Numbered from the stretch's first letter, positions 6,571-15,029 are shown. The stretch: DNA of 24,018 bases from JAHFOW01 sp964370795 (GCA_964370795.1 CAYJME010000024.1:1-24018); one strand, 5' to 3'. Made by a program: numbers and translations. The notes: generated by a model not told the origin, from the sequence alone.

Positions 6571-6814
6571 ATAAAATTATTTTTAAGTGATGTGGATGAT
6601 GTTATGATGGATGTAGGAGCCGAAGTTGTATATATCGGTAATAATATGAATTGTATCGTATTATTAAAAGCGGTTGGTATCGCAGCATGCCCTTCCTTCC
6701 AATACAACAAAAAAAGTAAAAGAAATTCAGGGTATAATTCATTTAAATAAATCGGGCGATGATGGGGCTATGAGAGAATTTATTGACTGGCTGCTGGAAA
6801 AAGATGATGAATAG
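6571..6814 (+). pseudogene. Decayed HAD-family phosphatase (KdsC / NeuA C-terminal type)
   Basis: The frame beginning at 6571 reads 'IKLFLSDVDDVMMD', the motif I end of a KdsC-like phosphatase (normally DxDGVxTDG). It then jumps straight to 'AEVVYIGNNMNC' and 'LLKAVGIAACP', the motif IV end (normally GDDxND). The whole middle of about 70 residues is missing. After the A-run near 6709-6715 the frame shifts and the tail continues from 6716 as 'VKEIQGIIHL', then 'GDDGAMREFIDWLL', to TAG 6812-6814. This enzyme class dephosphorylates KDO-8-phosphate or acylneuraminate precursors. With an internal deletion, an altered motif IV (GDD to GNN) and a frameshift it is dead. Its 3' end overlaps the FkbM start, so the two were probably once an operon. 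Confidence 0.72.
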
Positions 6815-7556
6815 TATTATTTATTATTTAAGGTTGTGGCAAAAATGCGGATTAAAAGTTGTATTTAACCTGTATTTTCAAAAAAAGAAAATAAACAGTA
6901 TCATTTGTATCAGCGTAAAAAATTTTAATCATAAAATTTATTTGCGCACTCAAACATCAGATATTCAAACCTTTTCCGATTTAATTATTGGTTCACATAA
7001 TCATCTTGATAAAATTCAATTAAATAAACCTGAAATTATTGTTGATGCAGGAGCAAACATTGGCATAACAACAATAATTTATGCTATGAAATTTCCCAAT
7101 GCACATATTTATGCCATTGAACCCGAAGCATCAAATTATGATATTCTTAAAAAAAATACCGGGAAATATTCCAACATAACAATATTGCAAAATGCTTTAT
7201 GGTATAAGCATGAAAAATTAACGATTAAAAATTCACATGCGAATAAGTGGGCATTTACAATGATGCCTGCACAAACTGAAACAGATTCTGTTGATTCAAT
7301 TACACTTGACGATTTATTTTCAATTACAAAATCTAACACCATTGATTATTTAAAAATAGATGTTGAAGGTGCAGAAAAAGAAATATTTGAAAATGCAGCT
7401 ATTTCAAATCTGGAAAAAATAAAAATAATTGGTATTGAGTTACACGACCGTGTTGTTGAAGGATGTAGTAAAGCATTTTATACTAAAATATCGCAACTGA
7501 ATTATAAAGAAATACGAAATTTTACAGGCGACCATATTATTGAAATACTGCCTTAA
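6804..7556 (+). CDS. FkbM-family SAM-dependent methyltransferase (250 aa)
   Basis: The SAM-binding core is plain: 'EIIVDAGANIGITT' (motif I, D81-G87) and 'AIEPEASNYDILKKN' for the ribose-binding acidic residue. 'TIDYLKIDVEGAEKEIFENA' is the FkbM signature, and 'IIGIELHD' follows. FkbM enzymes usually O-methylate sugars or secondary metabolites, and many lie in capsule, O-antigen or flagellin-glycan clusters. The in-frame TTG at 6783 lies inside the HAD relic; I chose ATG 6804 (6807 is also possible). The gene is strongly AT-rich, unlike porA/porB and arg genes, which suggests horizontal arrival with the glycan patch. Substrate cannot be told. Confidence 0.85.
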   Translation: MMNSIIYYLRLWQKCGLKVVFNLYFQKKKINSIICISVKNFNHKIYLRTQTSDIQTFSDLIIGSHNHLDKIQLNKPEIIVDAGANIGITTIIYAMKFPNAHIYAIEPEASNYDILKKNTGKYSNITILQNALWYKHEKLTIKNSHANKWAFTMMPAQTETDSVDSITLDDLFSITKSNTIDYLKIDVEGAEKEIFENAAISNLEKIKIIGIELHDRVVEGCSKAFYTKISQLNYKEIRNFTGDHIIEILP

Positions 7557-7572
7557 CTGTTTATGAAAATTA

Positions 7573-8640
7573 TTGATGTTTTTTAGCGAAACTTACGAAA
7601 AAGAAATATTATTGCTGATGAAGTTCAAAGACATATCATACGTATACACAAGCTGGACTGTTGTTGAATCAATAAAGGCGGCAACAGGTAAATTAAATTT
7701 AAATCTGAGCGGTCTGACAGCCATAATTCAAGGGTTTGGGAAGGTTGGCAGTGAATGTGTAAAACTTCTGAGTGGAATGTTGGCAATGAAGGTTGATTTA
7801 AACTTCAATAACCTTAGGATACGCCACGTTAAGAGTAGGACAAAAGGTTACTTGCGCCGGATTCGAACACTAAAACCAATCACAAATTTGTGTGGTTACA
7901 AATATTTTCGAAGCCTGACAAAAATAGAGATCGATATTACCTATGCTTGTAACTTAAAGTGTCCTAATTGTAATCGGTCTGTTAGTCAGTCCCCAAGCGT
8001 CGATCATATGAGTCTGGATCAGATAAAAAAATTTGTTGAAGAGAGTAGTGAAAAAAGTTGGCGTTGGGAGTCTATTAAATTATTAGGCGGGGAGCCAACG
8101 CTACATCCTCAATTTTTCCAGATTCTAGAAACCCTTATTCAATATAAACGGCAGTGCACGCACGAAGTTCGAATTCAAGTTGTAACTAATGGGCATGGTA
8201 ACTTCGTTCAGTCAAGGCTGGGGAATATACCAGAGGAGATTGAGATACGAAACACCTCTAAGAAGTTTTCAGAAACAACTCCTTTCGTTCCTTTTAACAT
8301 GGCTCCTATCGACTCAGACAAATTCAAAAATGTCGATTACCGTAATGGATGTGAGATAACGTCAATTTCCGGTATGGGACTCAGTCCCTATGGCTACTAC
8401 CATTGCGCGGTTGCTGCTGGAATTGACAGAGTATTTGGCTTTAATAAAGGGAGGAAGCAACTTCCGGAACAAACGGACGACATGCGGGACCTGTTCGATG
8501 CTTTTTGTCGTTACTGTGGTCACTTTGGTAAGGGATTTGGTTACGATTATCATTTTATAACTGAGGGGAAAATCTCCCAAACGTGGAATGAAGCATATAA
8601 AAAATATAAAGAGAAGAGAGGTTCGTTAACGCGGTACTAA
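7573..8640 (+). CDS. Radical SAM protein with a fused dehydrogenase fragment at its N-terminus (355 aa ORF)
   Basis: Residues 18-67 are a piece of a Glu/Leu/Phe/Val-type dehydrogenase: 'FKDISYVYTSWTVVESIKAA' and 'IQGFGKVGSEC' match the gene at 19979-21163 nearly residue for residue. From about residue 72 a different protein follows. It is a radical SAM enzyme with C126-x3-C130-x2-C133 ('CNLKCPNC') for the 4Fe-4S/SAM cluster, then 'KLLGGEPTLHP' (the GGE motif) and 'VVTNG'. Late cysteines in 'GYYHC' and 'FCRYCGHFG' may hold a second cluster. The native start was probably ATG 7786 (MKVDLNF...), preceded by GAGTGG, giving 284 aa. Whether the long fused form is made is unknown. The NAD fold fragment is too short to work alone. 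Context suggests glycan or peptide modification; substrate unknown. Confidence 0.75.
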   Translation: MMFFSETYEKEILLLMKFKDISYVYTSWTVVESIKAATGKLNLNLSGLTAIIQGFGKVGSECVKLLSGMLAMKVDLNFNNLRIRHVKSRTKGYLRRIRTLKPITNLCGYKYFRSLTKIEIDITYACNLKCPNCNRSVSQSPSVDHMSLDQIKKFVEESSEKSWRWESIKLLGGEPTLHPQFFQILETLIQYKRQCTHEVRIQVVTNGHGNFVQSRLGNIPEEIEIRNTSKKFSETTPFVPFNMAPIDSDKFKNVDYRNGCEITSISGMGLSPYGYYHCAVAAGIDRVFGFNKGRKQLPEQTDDMRDLFDAFCRYCGHFGKGFGYDYHFITEGKISQTWNEAYKKYKEKRGSLTRY

Positions 8641-8697
8641 TAGAAGTTCTTCTTATCAGAAAGACGCCTATTGACCGTTCAATAAAACGGAGATTTC

Positions 8698-9726
8698 ATG
8701 CAATATTCAGGTCGTACCTTGAAGCAAAATACTCCTAAGGTAAGTGTTATCATACCAACGTATAACTCAGCACAGTATATAAATGAATCGATTGATTCTG
8801 CTCTCAATCAAACTTATAAAGATTTCGAGATTATTGTTGTAGATGACGGTTCAACAGATAATACCAAAGAAATATTAAAAACGTATGGAGATAAAATTAG
8901 ATATTATTTTCAAAAGAATAGTGGTGTTAACAAAGCACGTTTCCTTGGGTTAAATGTTGCAAAAGGTGTGTATATTGCCTTACTTGATGCCGATGACAAA
9001 TGGTTGCCGGAGAAATTAAATAGCCAGGTTGAGATTTTAGATTCATGCCCTGATATAGATTTGGTATTTTCGAATTTTCATGATTTTTACGAAAGCGGTT
9101 TTGATAGACGAACTTTTTTTGATCAGAACACTATATTCCGGAAAATTCCGGTAAAATCCATATCTGAAGCCCACCCTGAATACAAAGCATTTGCTTCAGG
9201 AAATATACTCTACGACTATTTGCGAGGTAATTTTGTTGCCCCATCTACATTGACGGTAAGGAAAAAAATCGTCGTCAAATTTGGGATGTTTGAGAAAATG
9301 GTTGACGGGAGGGAATTCTATGAGTTCGGAACCAGAACTTTCCATCAAATTAAACTTGGCTTTGTTGACAAGGTGTTGACACATAGGCGATTTCATGGAA
9401 CTAATATAACATTCAATAGGGAGCTTGTCTGTAAAAGGACAATCGAAATTTGCCCGAAAGCAATGAATTATCCCTGGATGGATGAGAAATGCCAAAAATT
9501 CTTAAAGAAAGAATTATTTAATGCCTATTTAAAACTTGGAGAATATTATTTCATAAAAGGTAGATTTTTAGAAGCATGGGGTTCGTTCAGTTTAGCATTT
9601 CAAAAGCAATGCTTTCGCACAGATGCAATGGCAATTTTTTATTTAATATCATTTTTATGGCAAGAAATAATTTTTACTACCAAGATTATAATAAAACGCG
9701 CCTTAACATTGCTAAAAATTATATAA
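8698..9726 (+). CDS. Family 2 glycosyltransferase, copy 1 (342 aa)
   Basis: The GT-A fold is evident: 'VSVIIPTYNSAQYINESIDS', then 'DFEIIVVDDGSTDNT', and the metal-binding DxD region 'LLDADDKWLPEK'. It should transfer a sugar from a nucleotide-sugar donor, likely to a surface glycan. The C-terminal ~100 residues are helical ('KLGEYYFIKGRFLEAWGSF' resembles a TPR-like hairpin) and end in a hydrophobic segment 'AIFYLISFLWQEIIFTTKI' that may contact the membrane. GGAG precedes ATG 8698. It is a close paralogue of the minus-strand gene at 18545-19612, with roughly two thirds or more identical residues by eye. Donor and acceptor cannot be told. Confidence 0.88.
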   Translation: MQYSGRTLKQNTPKVSVIIPTYNSAQYINESIDSALNQTYKDFEIIVVDDGSTDNTKEILKTYGDKIRYYFQKNSGVNKARFLGLNVAKGVYIALLDADDKWLPEKLNSQVEILDSCPDIDLVFSNFHDFYESGFDRRTFFDQNTIFRKIPVKSISEAHPEYKAFASGNILYDYLRGNFVAPSTLTVRKKIVVKFGMFEKMVDGREFYEFGTRTFHQIKLGFVDKVLTHRRFHGTNITFNRELVCKRTIEICPKAMNYPWMDEKCQKFLKKELFNAYLKLGEYYFIKGRFLEAWGSFSLAFQKQCFRTDAMAIFYLISFLWQEIIFTTKIIIKRALTLLKII

Positions 9727-9776
9727 CCGCTTGAACACTGTATATCGGCGTGAAAACAATTCCTTAACAAAATACT

Positions 9777-9805
9777 TGTAGGGCGAAGCGACACTTCGCC
9801 CTACA
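9777..9805. terminator. Perfect 12-bp hairpin between convergent genes (also a dispersed-repeat type)
   Basis: Arms TGTAGGGCGAAG (9777-9788) and CTTCGCCCTACA (9794-9805) enclose CGACA. It lies between the plus glycosyltransferase and the minus rdgB and could end both transcripts, though no T-run follows. The sequence belongs to the 'TGTAGGG(G)CGAAG' class of dispersed palindromes seen in many bacterial genomes. Confidence 0.6.
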
Positions 9806-9872
9806 GGGCTGGTTTGTATTAAAGTGGGTTTGTTACTGTTTGCAGTGGTATCGTTTATGACGGATATTTCCT

Positions 9873-10505
9873 TTAAATACCCTTAATCAGTGGAATTATT
9901 TTTTCCTTAAACTGCCTCAAGGCATCGGCACGATGACTGATCTTGTTCTTTATTGACGGACTTAATTCTGCAAAGGTTTGATGATACTGAGATACATAAA
10001 AGATGGGGTCGTAACCAAAACCGCATTTTCCTCTTGGTTCTTCCGCAATGGAACCTTCGCAGCTGCCCTCTACCACAAAAAATACCTGGTCCGGACTTGC
10101 AAGGGCGATGGCACAAACGAATCTTGCGGCGCGTTTCTCTTTTGGCACCCACCGTAATTCTGATAATACCTTTTGAACGTTTTGTTCATCAGTTGCATTT
10201 GGGCCTGCATACCGGCAGGAATAAACGCCAGGGCGACCATCAAGCGCATCGATTTCAAGTCCTGAATCATCTGCCATTGCCCAGGTGTTACATGCCTTTG
10301 CCAGTATTGTTGCCTTTTGTATCGCATTTTCCTGAAAGGTCTTTCCCTTCTCTTCTACGTCTGGTAAAAAAGGAAAATATTCAGGCCCCCGGAGTAATAT
10401 TCCTGGAATATTCTTCAGGATGTCCATAATCTCCTTTTTCTTGTTTTCGTTTTGTGTAGCTACAAGAACGGTTTTGTTATGAATTACATTTACCATTGAA
10501 CTCAT
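9873..10505 (-). CDS. rdgB: XTP/dITP pyrophosphatase, RdgB/HAM1 family (210 aa)
   Basis: It hydrolyses non-canonical purine triphosphates (XTP, dITP, ITP) to monophosphate and PPi, keeping them out of DNA and RNA. Seen are the N-terminal 'LVATQNENKKKEI' (nucleotide-binding T/S-x-N-x-x-K), 'MADDSGLEIDALDGRPGVYS' with catalytic D80, 'RYAG', 'GKCGFGYDPIF' and 'SHRADALRQF'. Length is typical. The minus-strand AGGAGA seven bases upstream fixes the start at 10505. It is the last gene of the arg-rph operon, 43 bases after rph. An rph-rdgB pairing is common in bacteria. Confidence 0.96.
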   Translation of the reverse strand: MSSMVNVIHNKTVLVATQNENKKKEIMDILKNIPGILLRGPEYFPFLPDVEEKGKTFQENAIQKATILAKACNTWAMADDSGLEIDALDGRPGVYSCRYAGPNATDEQNVQKVLSELRWVPKEKRAARFVCAIALASPDQVFFVVEGSCEGSIAEEPRGKCGFGYDPIFYVSQYHQTFAELSPSIKNKISHRADALRQFKEKIIPLIKGI

Positions 10506-10548
10506 ATTGTTCTCCTGAGTTATTAATAAAAATAAACATTAAAATTCT

Positions 10549-11280
10549 TTAATCGTTTGTTTCCAACGATATCCGCTGAATTTCCGTAATTTCACGTACG
10601 CCCTTTTTTGCTACCTTCAGCATCTCTGCAAGTTGACCATCGTCAAAGGTATATTCTTCGCCGGTGCCCTGTATTTCAATAAACCGGCCGTCTCCTGTCA
10701 TAACGACGTTCATATCAACCTGTGCGGCGGCGTCTTCTGCATAACAGAGGTCCAGGAGTACCGTACCATTGACAACGCCGGCGCTCACGGCTGCAATGCT
10801 GTTGAGGACAGGATTCTCTTTTATCATGTCCTTTCTTTTGAGCCATTGGACGGCATCCATTAATGCCACATAACTTCCCGTGATGGCGGCTGTTCGTGTG
10901 CCACCATCTGCCTGAATTACATCGCAATCAATCCAGATAGTCCGTTCCTTGAGCAATGCAAGATCAATGATAGACCGTAAAGAACGACCGATGAGCCTTT
11001 GAATTTCGTGAGTTCTTCCGGCTATTTTTCCTTTGGCGGATTCTCGTGGCGATCTCGTTGGCGTGGAGCCTGGTAACAGTGAATACTCAGCCGTGATCCA
11101 GCCTTCGCCCGTGTTTTTGATGTGGGGCGGAACGTTTTCTTCAATCGATGCTGTACAGATAACATGCGTGTTACCCGTTTGTACAAGTACGGAACCGGGG
11201 GCGTATTTGGTAAAATGTCTTTTAATAATTATGGGACGTAATTCATCACGTGCCCGATTATCAACTCTCATAGGATTCAT
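10549..11280 (-). CDS. rph: Ribonuclease PH (243 aa)
   Basis: This phosphorolytic 3'-to-5' exoribonuclease trims tRNA 3' ends. Family marks include 'MRVDNRARDELRPI', 'GSVLVQTGNTHVICTAS', 'GWITAEYSLLPGSTPTR' and 'EIQRLIGRSLRSIID'. They continue with 'DCDVIQADGGTRTAAITG' (phosphate-binding and metal residues) and the C-terminal 'EIQGTGEEYTF'. Length is normal, so it is not the truncated form of some laboratory strains. The start ATG overlaps the argF stop in ATGA, so translation is likely coupled. An alternative start at 11271 lies three codons in. The tRNA-Glu in this window lacks an encoded CCA and would need end maturation, a fitting substrate class. Confidence 0.96.
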   Translation of the reverse strand: MNPMRVDNRARDELRPIIIKRHFTKYAPGSVLVQTGNTHVICTASIEENVPPHIKNTGEGWITAEYSLLPGSTPTRSPRESAKGKIAGRTHEIQRLIGRSLRSIIDLALLKERTIWIDCDVIQADGGTRTAAITGSYVALMDAVQWLKRKDMIKENPVLNSIAAVSAGVVNGTVLLDLCYAEDAAAQVDMNVVMTGDGRFIEIQGTGEEYTFDDGQLAEMLKVAKKGVREITEIQRISLETND

Positions 11281-12200
11281 TTACGCAAGAGTAATTTTAA
11301 AAGCGCCTTTTCAACGTGCAATCTGTTTTCTGCCTGATCATAAACAATGGAATGAGGACCGTCTATAACCTCATCGGTTATTTCTTCTCCTCTGTGTGCT
11401 GGTAAACAGTGCATTACCTTAACGTCACTCCTCGCAATTTTCAGAAGATCGTTATTGATCTGGAATCCCTTGAATGCCTGTTTGCGTGTTTCTTTTTCTG
11501 TTTCCTGTCCCATACTTACCCATGTATCCGTGTAGAGCACGTGGGCATTGTCTGCGACTTCTTTTGGGTCATGACAGAGGTGGATTAAATCGCTTCCGTC
11601 CGCCAACTGTTTGGTTTTTGTTACGAAGTCTGTTGTTAGTTCATATCCTTTTGGTGAGGCAACATGGAAGTGTATGCCCAGTCTTACGCAGACTTGTGCA
11701 AGGGAACGCGCAACATTGTTTCCATCGCCTATGAATGATATTTTTAAGTTATTATACGTACCAAATTTTTCCTTAATTGTATACAGGTCTGTGAGCGCCT
11801 GACATGGGTGAAGATAATCTGATAAGGCGTTAATGACGGGTGCATTGGCATACTTTGCCAGTTCCAGAACGGTTTCTTGTGCGTATGTCCGAATGGTAAT
11901 GCCGTTGACGTACCGTGATAATACGCGTGCGCCGTCTTTTACTGCTTCCCGTTTGCCCAGGTCTATGTCATTCTGTGTCAGGTAAATGGCATGACCGCCC
12001 AATTGAAGCATTGCCACTTCAAAAGAAACGCGTGTGCGCATGGAACTCTTTTCGAATATCATGCCCAGGATTTTTCCCGTAAGGCATTTTTCGTCGTAGC
12101 CCTTATTGTGCCATTCCTTGAGTTCTCTCGTGACATTAAATATTTCTTCAATGTCCGCAAATGAAAGGTCTGCTATTGAAATTAGGTCCTTGCATTTCAT
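11277..12200 (-). CDS. argF: Ornithine carbamoyltransferase
   Basis: It makes citrulline from ornithine and carbamoyl phosphate, the sixth step of arginine synthesis. The carbamoyl-phosphate site 'SSMRTRVSFE' (S-x-R-T-R) and 'HPCQALTDLYT' are visible, as is the ornithine-side 'VMHCLPAHRGEEITDEV'. The open frame extends to a TTG at 12215, but a GAGA stretch is well placed for the ATG at 12200 and gives the usual N-terminus (MKCKDLISIADLSF). ATG 12206 is the alternative. It directly follows argD with almost no spacer and overlaps rph by four bases. Anabolic rather than catabolic use follows from the argB-argD context. Confidence 0.96.
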   Translation of the reverse strand: MKCKDLISIADLSFADIEEIFNVTRELKEWHNKGYDEKCLTGKILGMIFEKSSMRTRVSFEVAMLQLGGHAIYLTQNDIDLGKREAVKDGARVLSRYVNGITIRTYAQETVLELAKYANAPVINALSDYLHPCQALTDLYTIKEKFGTYNNLKISFIGDGNNVARSLAQVCVRLGIHFHVASPKGYELTTDFVTKTKQLADGSDLIHLCHDPKEVADNAHVLYTDTWVSMGQETEKETRKQAFKGFQINNDLLKIARSDVKVMHCLPAHRGEEITDEVIDGPHSIVYDQAENRLHVEKALLKLLLRK

Positions 12201-12216
12201 TGGCATTTCTCGCAAA

Positions 12217-13398
12217 TTAAGTTTTTGATAGGATTGTTTTTAAAATAGCTATGCCCTCGTCTATGTTTTCTTTTTTTACGTTGAGCGGGGGCATAAACCG
12301 GATTACTTTATCGTGGGTGCAGTTGAGGAACAATCCCGCCTGGATGCAATTTTTAATAATTTCTGCGCCATTCACGGTGAGTTCAATTCCTATCATGAGA
12401 CCCATACCGCGCACCTCTTTGATAACGTTGCATGTCTTTTGCAGTGATTTTAACTGCTCCTGGGCATAACTTCCCATGTTCTTCACATTTTCCAGTAAAT
12501 GCTCTTTTTCAATGGTTTCAAATACCGCAACACCTGCCGCACACGCCAGTGGATTTCCTCCAAAGGTAGAGGCATGGCTGCCAGGCACAAGACTCTTTGC
12601 AATTTCCTTTCTGGCGGTCATTGCTCCGACGGCCACACCGCCGCCAAGGGCCTTTGCCAGTGTCATAATATCAGGTTCTATACCATAATGCTGGTAAGCG
12701 AAATATTTTCCGGACCTTGCCATACCGCACTGTACCTCGTCGAGGATGAGCAGTAGTCCCTTCTCATCACACAGTTTTCTTATGCCCTGCATGAATTCTT
12801 TTGTTGCAATATTGATCCCACCTTCGCCCTGAATTGGTTCTAACATGATTGCACAGGTTTTATCATCTACCGCTTTTTTGAGGGCATCCAGGTCATTAAA
12901 GGGCACGTATGAAAATCCCTCAAGAAGGGGAGCGAATCCTTTATGATACTTTGGCTGTGCAGTGGCTGTGACCGTAGCAATCGTTCTGCCGTGAAATGAG
13001 TCTAAGAAGGTGATAATTTTGTATTTACCGGCGTTCGAGTTATGGATACGGGCGAGCTTAATTGCGGCTTCGTTGGCCTCGGCCCCGCTGTTACAAAAGA
13101 AACATTGGCCACCAAATGATTTTTCTGAGATATGTTTTGCCAATAATCCTTGTGGCTCTGTATAATAAATATTAGGCGCGTGCTGGAGTTTGGCTGCTTG
13201 TTCCTGCAAGGCCTTCACAACATTGGGATGGCAGTGTCCCAAAAGACTAACTGCCCATCCTGAAAAGAGGTCAAGATAGCGCTTTCCCTCTGCATCCCAC
13301 ACGTCTACACCACTTCCCTTGACCAGCAGGATAGGATTCCGGATATAATTCGGGATTACATATTGATCATAAATTTCTTTAATTTCTTTTGTGTTCAT
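12217..13398 (-). CDS. argD: Acetylornithine aminotransferase (393 aa)
   Basis: This class III PLP enzyme transfers an amino group from glutamate to N-acetylglutamate semialdehyde, giving N-acetylornithine. Motifs include 'FCNSGAEANEAAIKLAR' (101-117) and 'SFHGRT' (134-139). The cofactor site 'LILDEVQCGMARSG' carries D220 and Q223, and the Schiff-base lysine is K249 in 'TLAKALGGG'. Length is typical. AAAGG precedes the ATG. It lies 60 bases after argB and abuts argF. Some ArgD enzymes also act on succinyl-diaminopimelate; that cannot be judged here. Confidence 0.96.
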   Translation of the reverse strand: MNTKEIKEIYDQYVIPNYIRNPILLVKGSGVDVWDAEGKRYLDLFSGWAVSLLGHCHPNVVKALQEQAAKLQHAPNIYYTEPQGLLAKHISEKSFGGQCFFCNSGAEANEAAIKLARIHNSNAGKYKIITFLDSFHGRTIATVTATAQPKYHKGFAPLLEGFSYVPFNDLDALKKAVDDKTCAIMLEPIQGEGGINIATKEFMQGIRKLCDEKGLLLILDEVQCGMARSGKYFAYQHYGIEPDIMTLAKALGGGVAVGAMTARKEIAKSLVPGSHASTFGGNPLACAAGVAVFETIEKEHLLENVKNMGSYAQEQLKSLQKTCNVIKEVRGMGLMIGIELTVNGAEIIKNCIQAGLFLNCTHDKVIRFMPPLNVKKENIDEGIAILKTILSKT

Positions 13399-13458
13399 GC
13401 CTTTTATTCTTTACGTTATACAAAATTTTTCGAGGGATACTATTTTATAGTTCTTATT

Positions 13459-14346
13459 TTAAACGATTATTTCTGTTCCAACACCCTTATCGGTAAAAAT
13501 TTCGAGCAAAAGGGCATGGGGTATCAAGCCGTTGATAATATGTGCCTTCCTGACGCCGCCTTTTATTGCGCTGATGCACGATAGCGCTTTGGGGAGCATG
13601 CCGCCATCTATTATCTTTTGTTTAATCAGAGTGTGAACTTCATTCTCATGCAGTGTGGAAGCAAAGGAGGTCGCATCATGTGGTCTCGTCATGATACCAT
13701 TGGTGTTTGACAGAAAGACGAGCTTTTCTGCCTTTAATGCCGTTGCGATAAAGGATGCCACATTATCTGCGTTGACATTGTAAACGTCTCCGTTGACTCC
13801 TTTTGCAATGGGAGGAACGATAGGGATTGTACAGGTAGTGCACAGGTTTAAGAATTTGTCCTTATCGATCGATGTTACCTTGCCAACAAAACCAATATCC
13901 AACTTTTTCGGCGTTCCATTTTCCGTCTTTGTTTCGATATAATGTTTTTCTGCCTTTATAGGACAGCAACCACTTTCCCAGATGCACGCGGCGTCATTCC
14001 CAAGCCCGATAATCTTTTTTACAATGGAAGCGCTAATCTGGTTAATGAGGATGTCTTTTGCTATCTCAAGCGTTTCAAGGTCTGTTATACGGTGTCCCTC
14101 AACGAATTTTGGCGTTAGTCCCCGATTTGCCATTTCCTGGCTTATGTGCGGACCGCCGCCGTGAACGAGGATAGGCATGATACCGACCGTCTTCATGAAC
14201 ACAATGTCCTGGAGCACATTGGTCAATACCGCATCGTCAGACATGGCGCTGCCGCCGAACTTAATGACGACCACCTTATTCCTGAACGAGCGAATGTAAG
14301 GTGTGGCTTCTACCAGTATATTTGCCTTTTGTATGGCGCGTTCCAT
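13459..14346 (-). CDS. argB: Acetylglutamate kinase (295 aa)
   Basis: It phosphorylates N-acetylglutamate, the committed step of arginine synthesis in most bacteria. Phosphate-binding glycines lie in 'IKFGGSAM' with K29, and the substrate loop is 'VHGGGPHIS' (61-69). Near the end 'KGVGTEIIV' is the family finish. An N-terminal stretch of about 24 residues precedes the first core strand. In characterised enzymes such an N-terminal helix goes with the hexameric, arginine-inhibited form, so feedback inhibition is likely (inference). It is the first gene of the operon, about 50 bases downstream of the inferred transcription start. No good Shine-Dalgarno is visible. Confidence 0.96.
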   Translation of the reverse strand: MERAIQKANILVEATPYIRSFRNKVVVIKFGGSAMSDDAVLTNVLQDIVFMKTVGIMPILVHGGGPHISQEMANRGLTPKFVEGHRITDLETLEIAKDILINQISASIVKKIIGLGNDAACIWESGCCPIKAEKHYIETKTENGTPKKLDIGFVGKVTSIDKDKFLNLCTTCTIPIVPPIAKGVNGDVYNVNADNVASFIATALKAEKLVFLSNTNGIMTRPHDATSFASTLHENEVHTLIKQKIIDGGMLPKALSCISAIKGGVRKAHIINGLIPHALLLEIFTDKGVGTEIIV

Positions 14347-14402
14347 AGAGGGTATTGAATAATTAATGGTATTTGAAAAAATACAATAATTTAAAGAGTC
14401 GA

Positions 14403-14430
14403 ATTATAACAAAAGAGGATTTCATGTCAA
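14403..14430 (-). promoter_or_regulatory. Near-consensus sigma70 promoter of argB-argD-argF-rph-rdgB
   Basis: Read on the minus strand, a perfect TTGACA (14430-14425), a 16-base spacer and a perfect TATAAT (14408-14403) lie about 57 bases before the argB start. Both hexamers match consensus exactly, so this should be a strong promoter. No clear ARG box was recognised next to it. Confidence 0.75.
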
Positions 14431-14552
14431 GACTAAATACAGGGGATAAAAAATGAACACTTCCATAGTGGCAAGATATTAAAATTTTTGAACTACGACA
14501 AGCTTTGGGGGAGAGTGAATGTGAGATGATAATTTGCGTGTGATTCACTGTT

Positions 14553-15029
14553 CTACAATATAAGATTATGGCTGTGACAAATTGCAATGGCAAGCGCATC
14601 TGCGGCGTCTTCTGGTTTTGGGATTTCAGATAAACCGAGTATAATTTTCACCATTTCCTGCACCTGGCTTTTATGGGCATGGCCGTTGCCTGAAACGGCC
14701 TTTTTGATAACGGTGGCAGCATATTCGGCAATAGGGATATTTGCCGATGCGGCGCATAAAAAGACGACCCCTCTCCCCTCCCCAATTTTGATTGCTGCCT
14801 TTACATTGGTACTGTAAAAGACCTCTTCAATGGCCATCTGGTCCGGCTGATGCCGGGAAATAATTTCCATAATTGTGCTATAAATTATCCTGAGCCGCTG
14901 GGGAAAAGTACCAAGATTTTTACTGGCCTTAATAGAACCATATTCTACCGCTGTTATACAAGAACCGGTCTTTTCTATTATGCCGTATCCAACAATCTGT
15001 GTACCTGGGTCAATTCCAAGAATCTTCAT
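14553..15029 (-). CDS. ruvC: Crossover junction endodeoxyribonuclease RuvC (158 aa)
   Basis: It resolves Holliday junctions as a dimer with RuvAB. The RNase-H-like acidic residues are visible: D7 in 'ILGIDPGT', E68/E69 in 'AIEEVFY', and D141/D144 in 'KPEDAADALAIA'. The glycine-rich 'KIGEGRGV' (81-88) and 'VSGNGHAHKSQV' (112-123) are also typical. Length is slightly short but complete. ruvA and ruvB are not next to it. It lies upstream of argB on the same strand, separated by about 200 bases that hold the arg promoter, so it is its own unit. No strong ribosome site is seen. Confidence 0.95.
   Translation of the reverse strand: MKILGIDPGTQIVGYGIIEKTGSCITAVEYGSIKASKNLGTFPQRLRIIYSTIMEIISRHQPDQMAIEEVFYSTNVKAAIKIGEGRGVVFLCAASANIPIAEYAATVIKKAVSGNGHAHKSQVQEMVKIILGLSEIPKPEDAADALAIAICHSHNLIL

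Noticed and set aside
9953..10429. Plus-strand 158-codon ORF opposite rdgB
   Set aside because: It is the complement of an intact rdgB with all family motifs; no ribosome site.
14363..14599. Minus-strand 78-codon ORF between ruvC and argB
   Set aside because: It overlaps the ruvC end and the arg promoter, has no ribosome site and no protein-like pattern.
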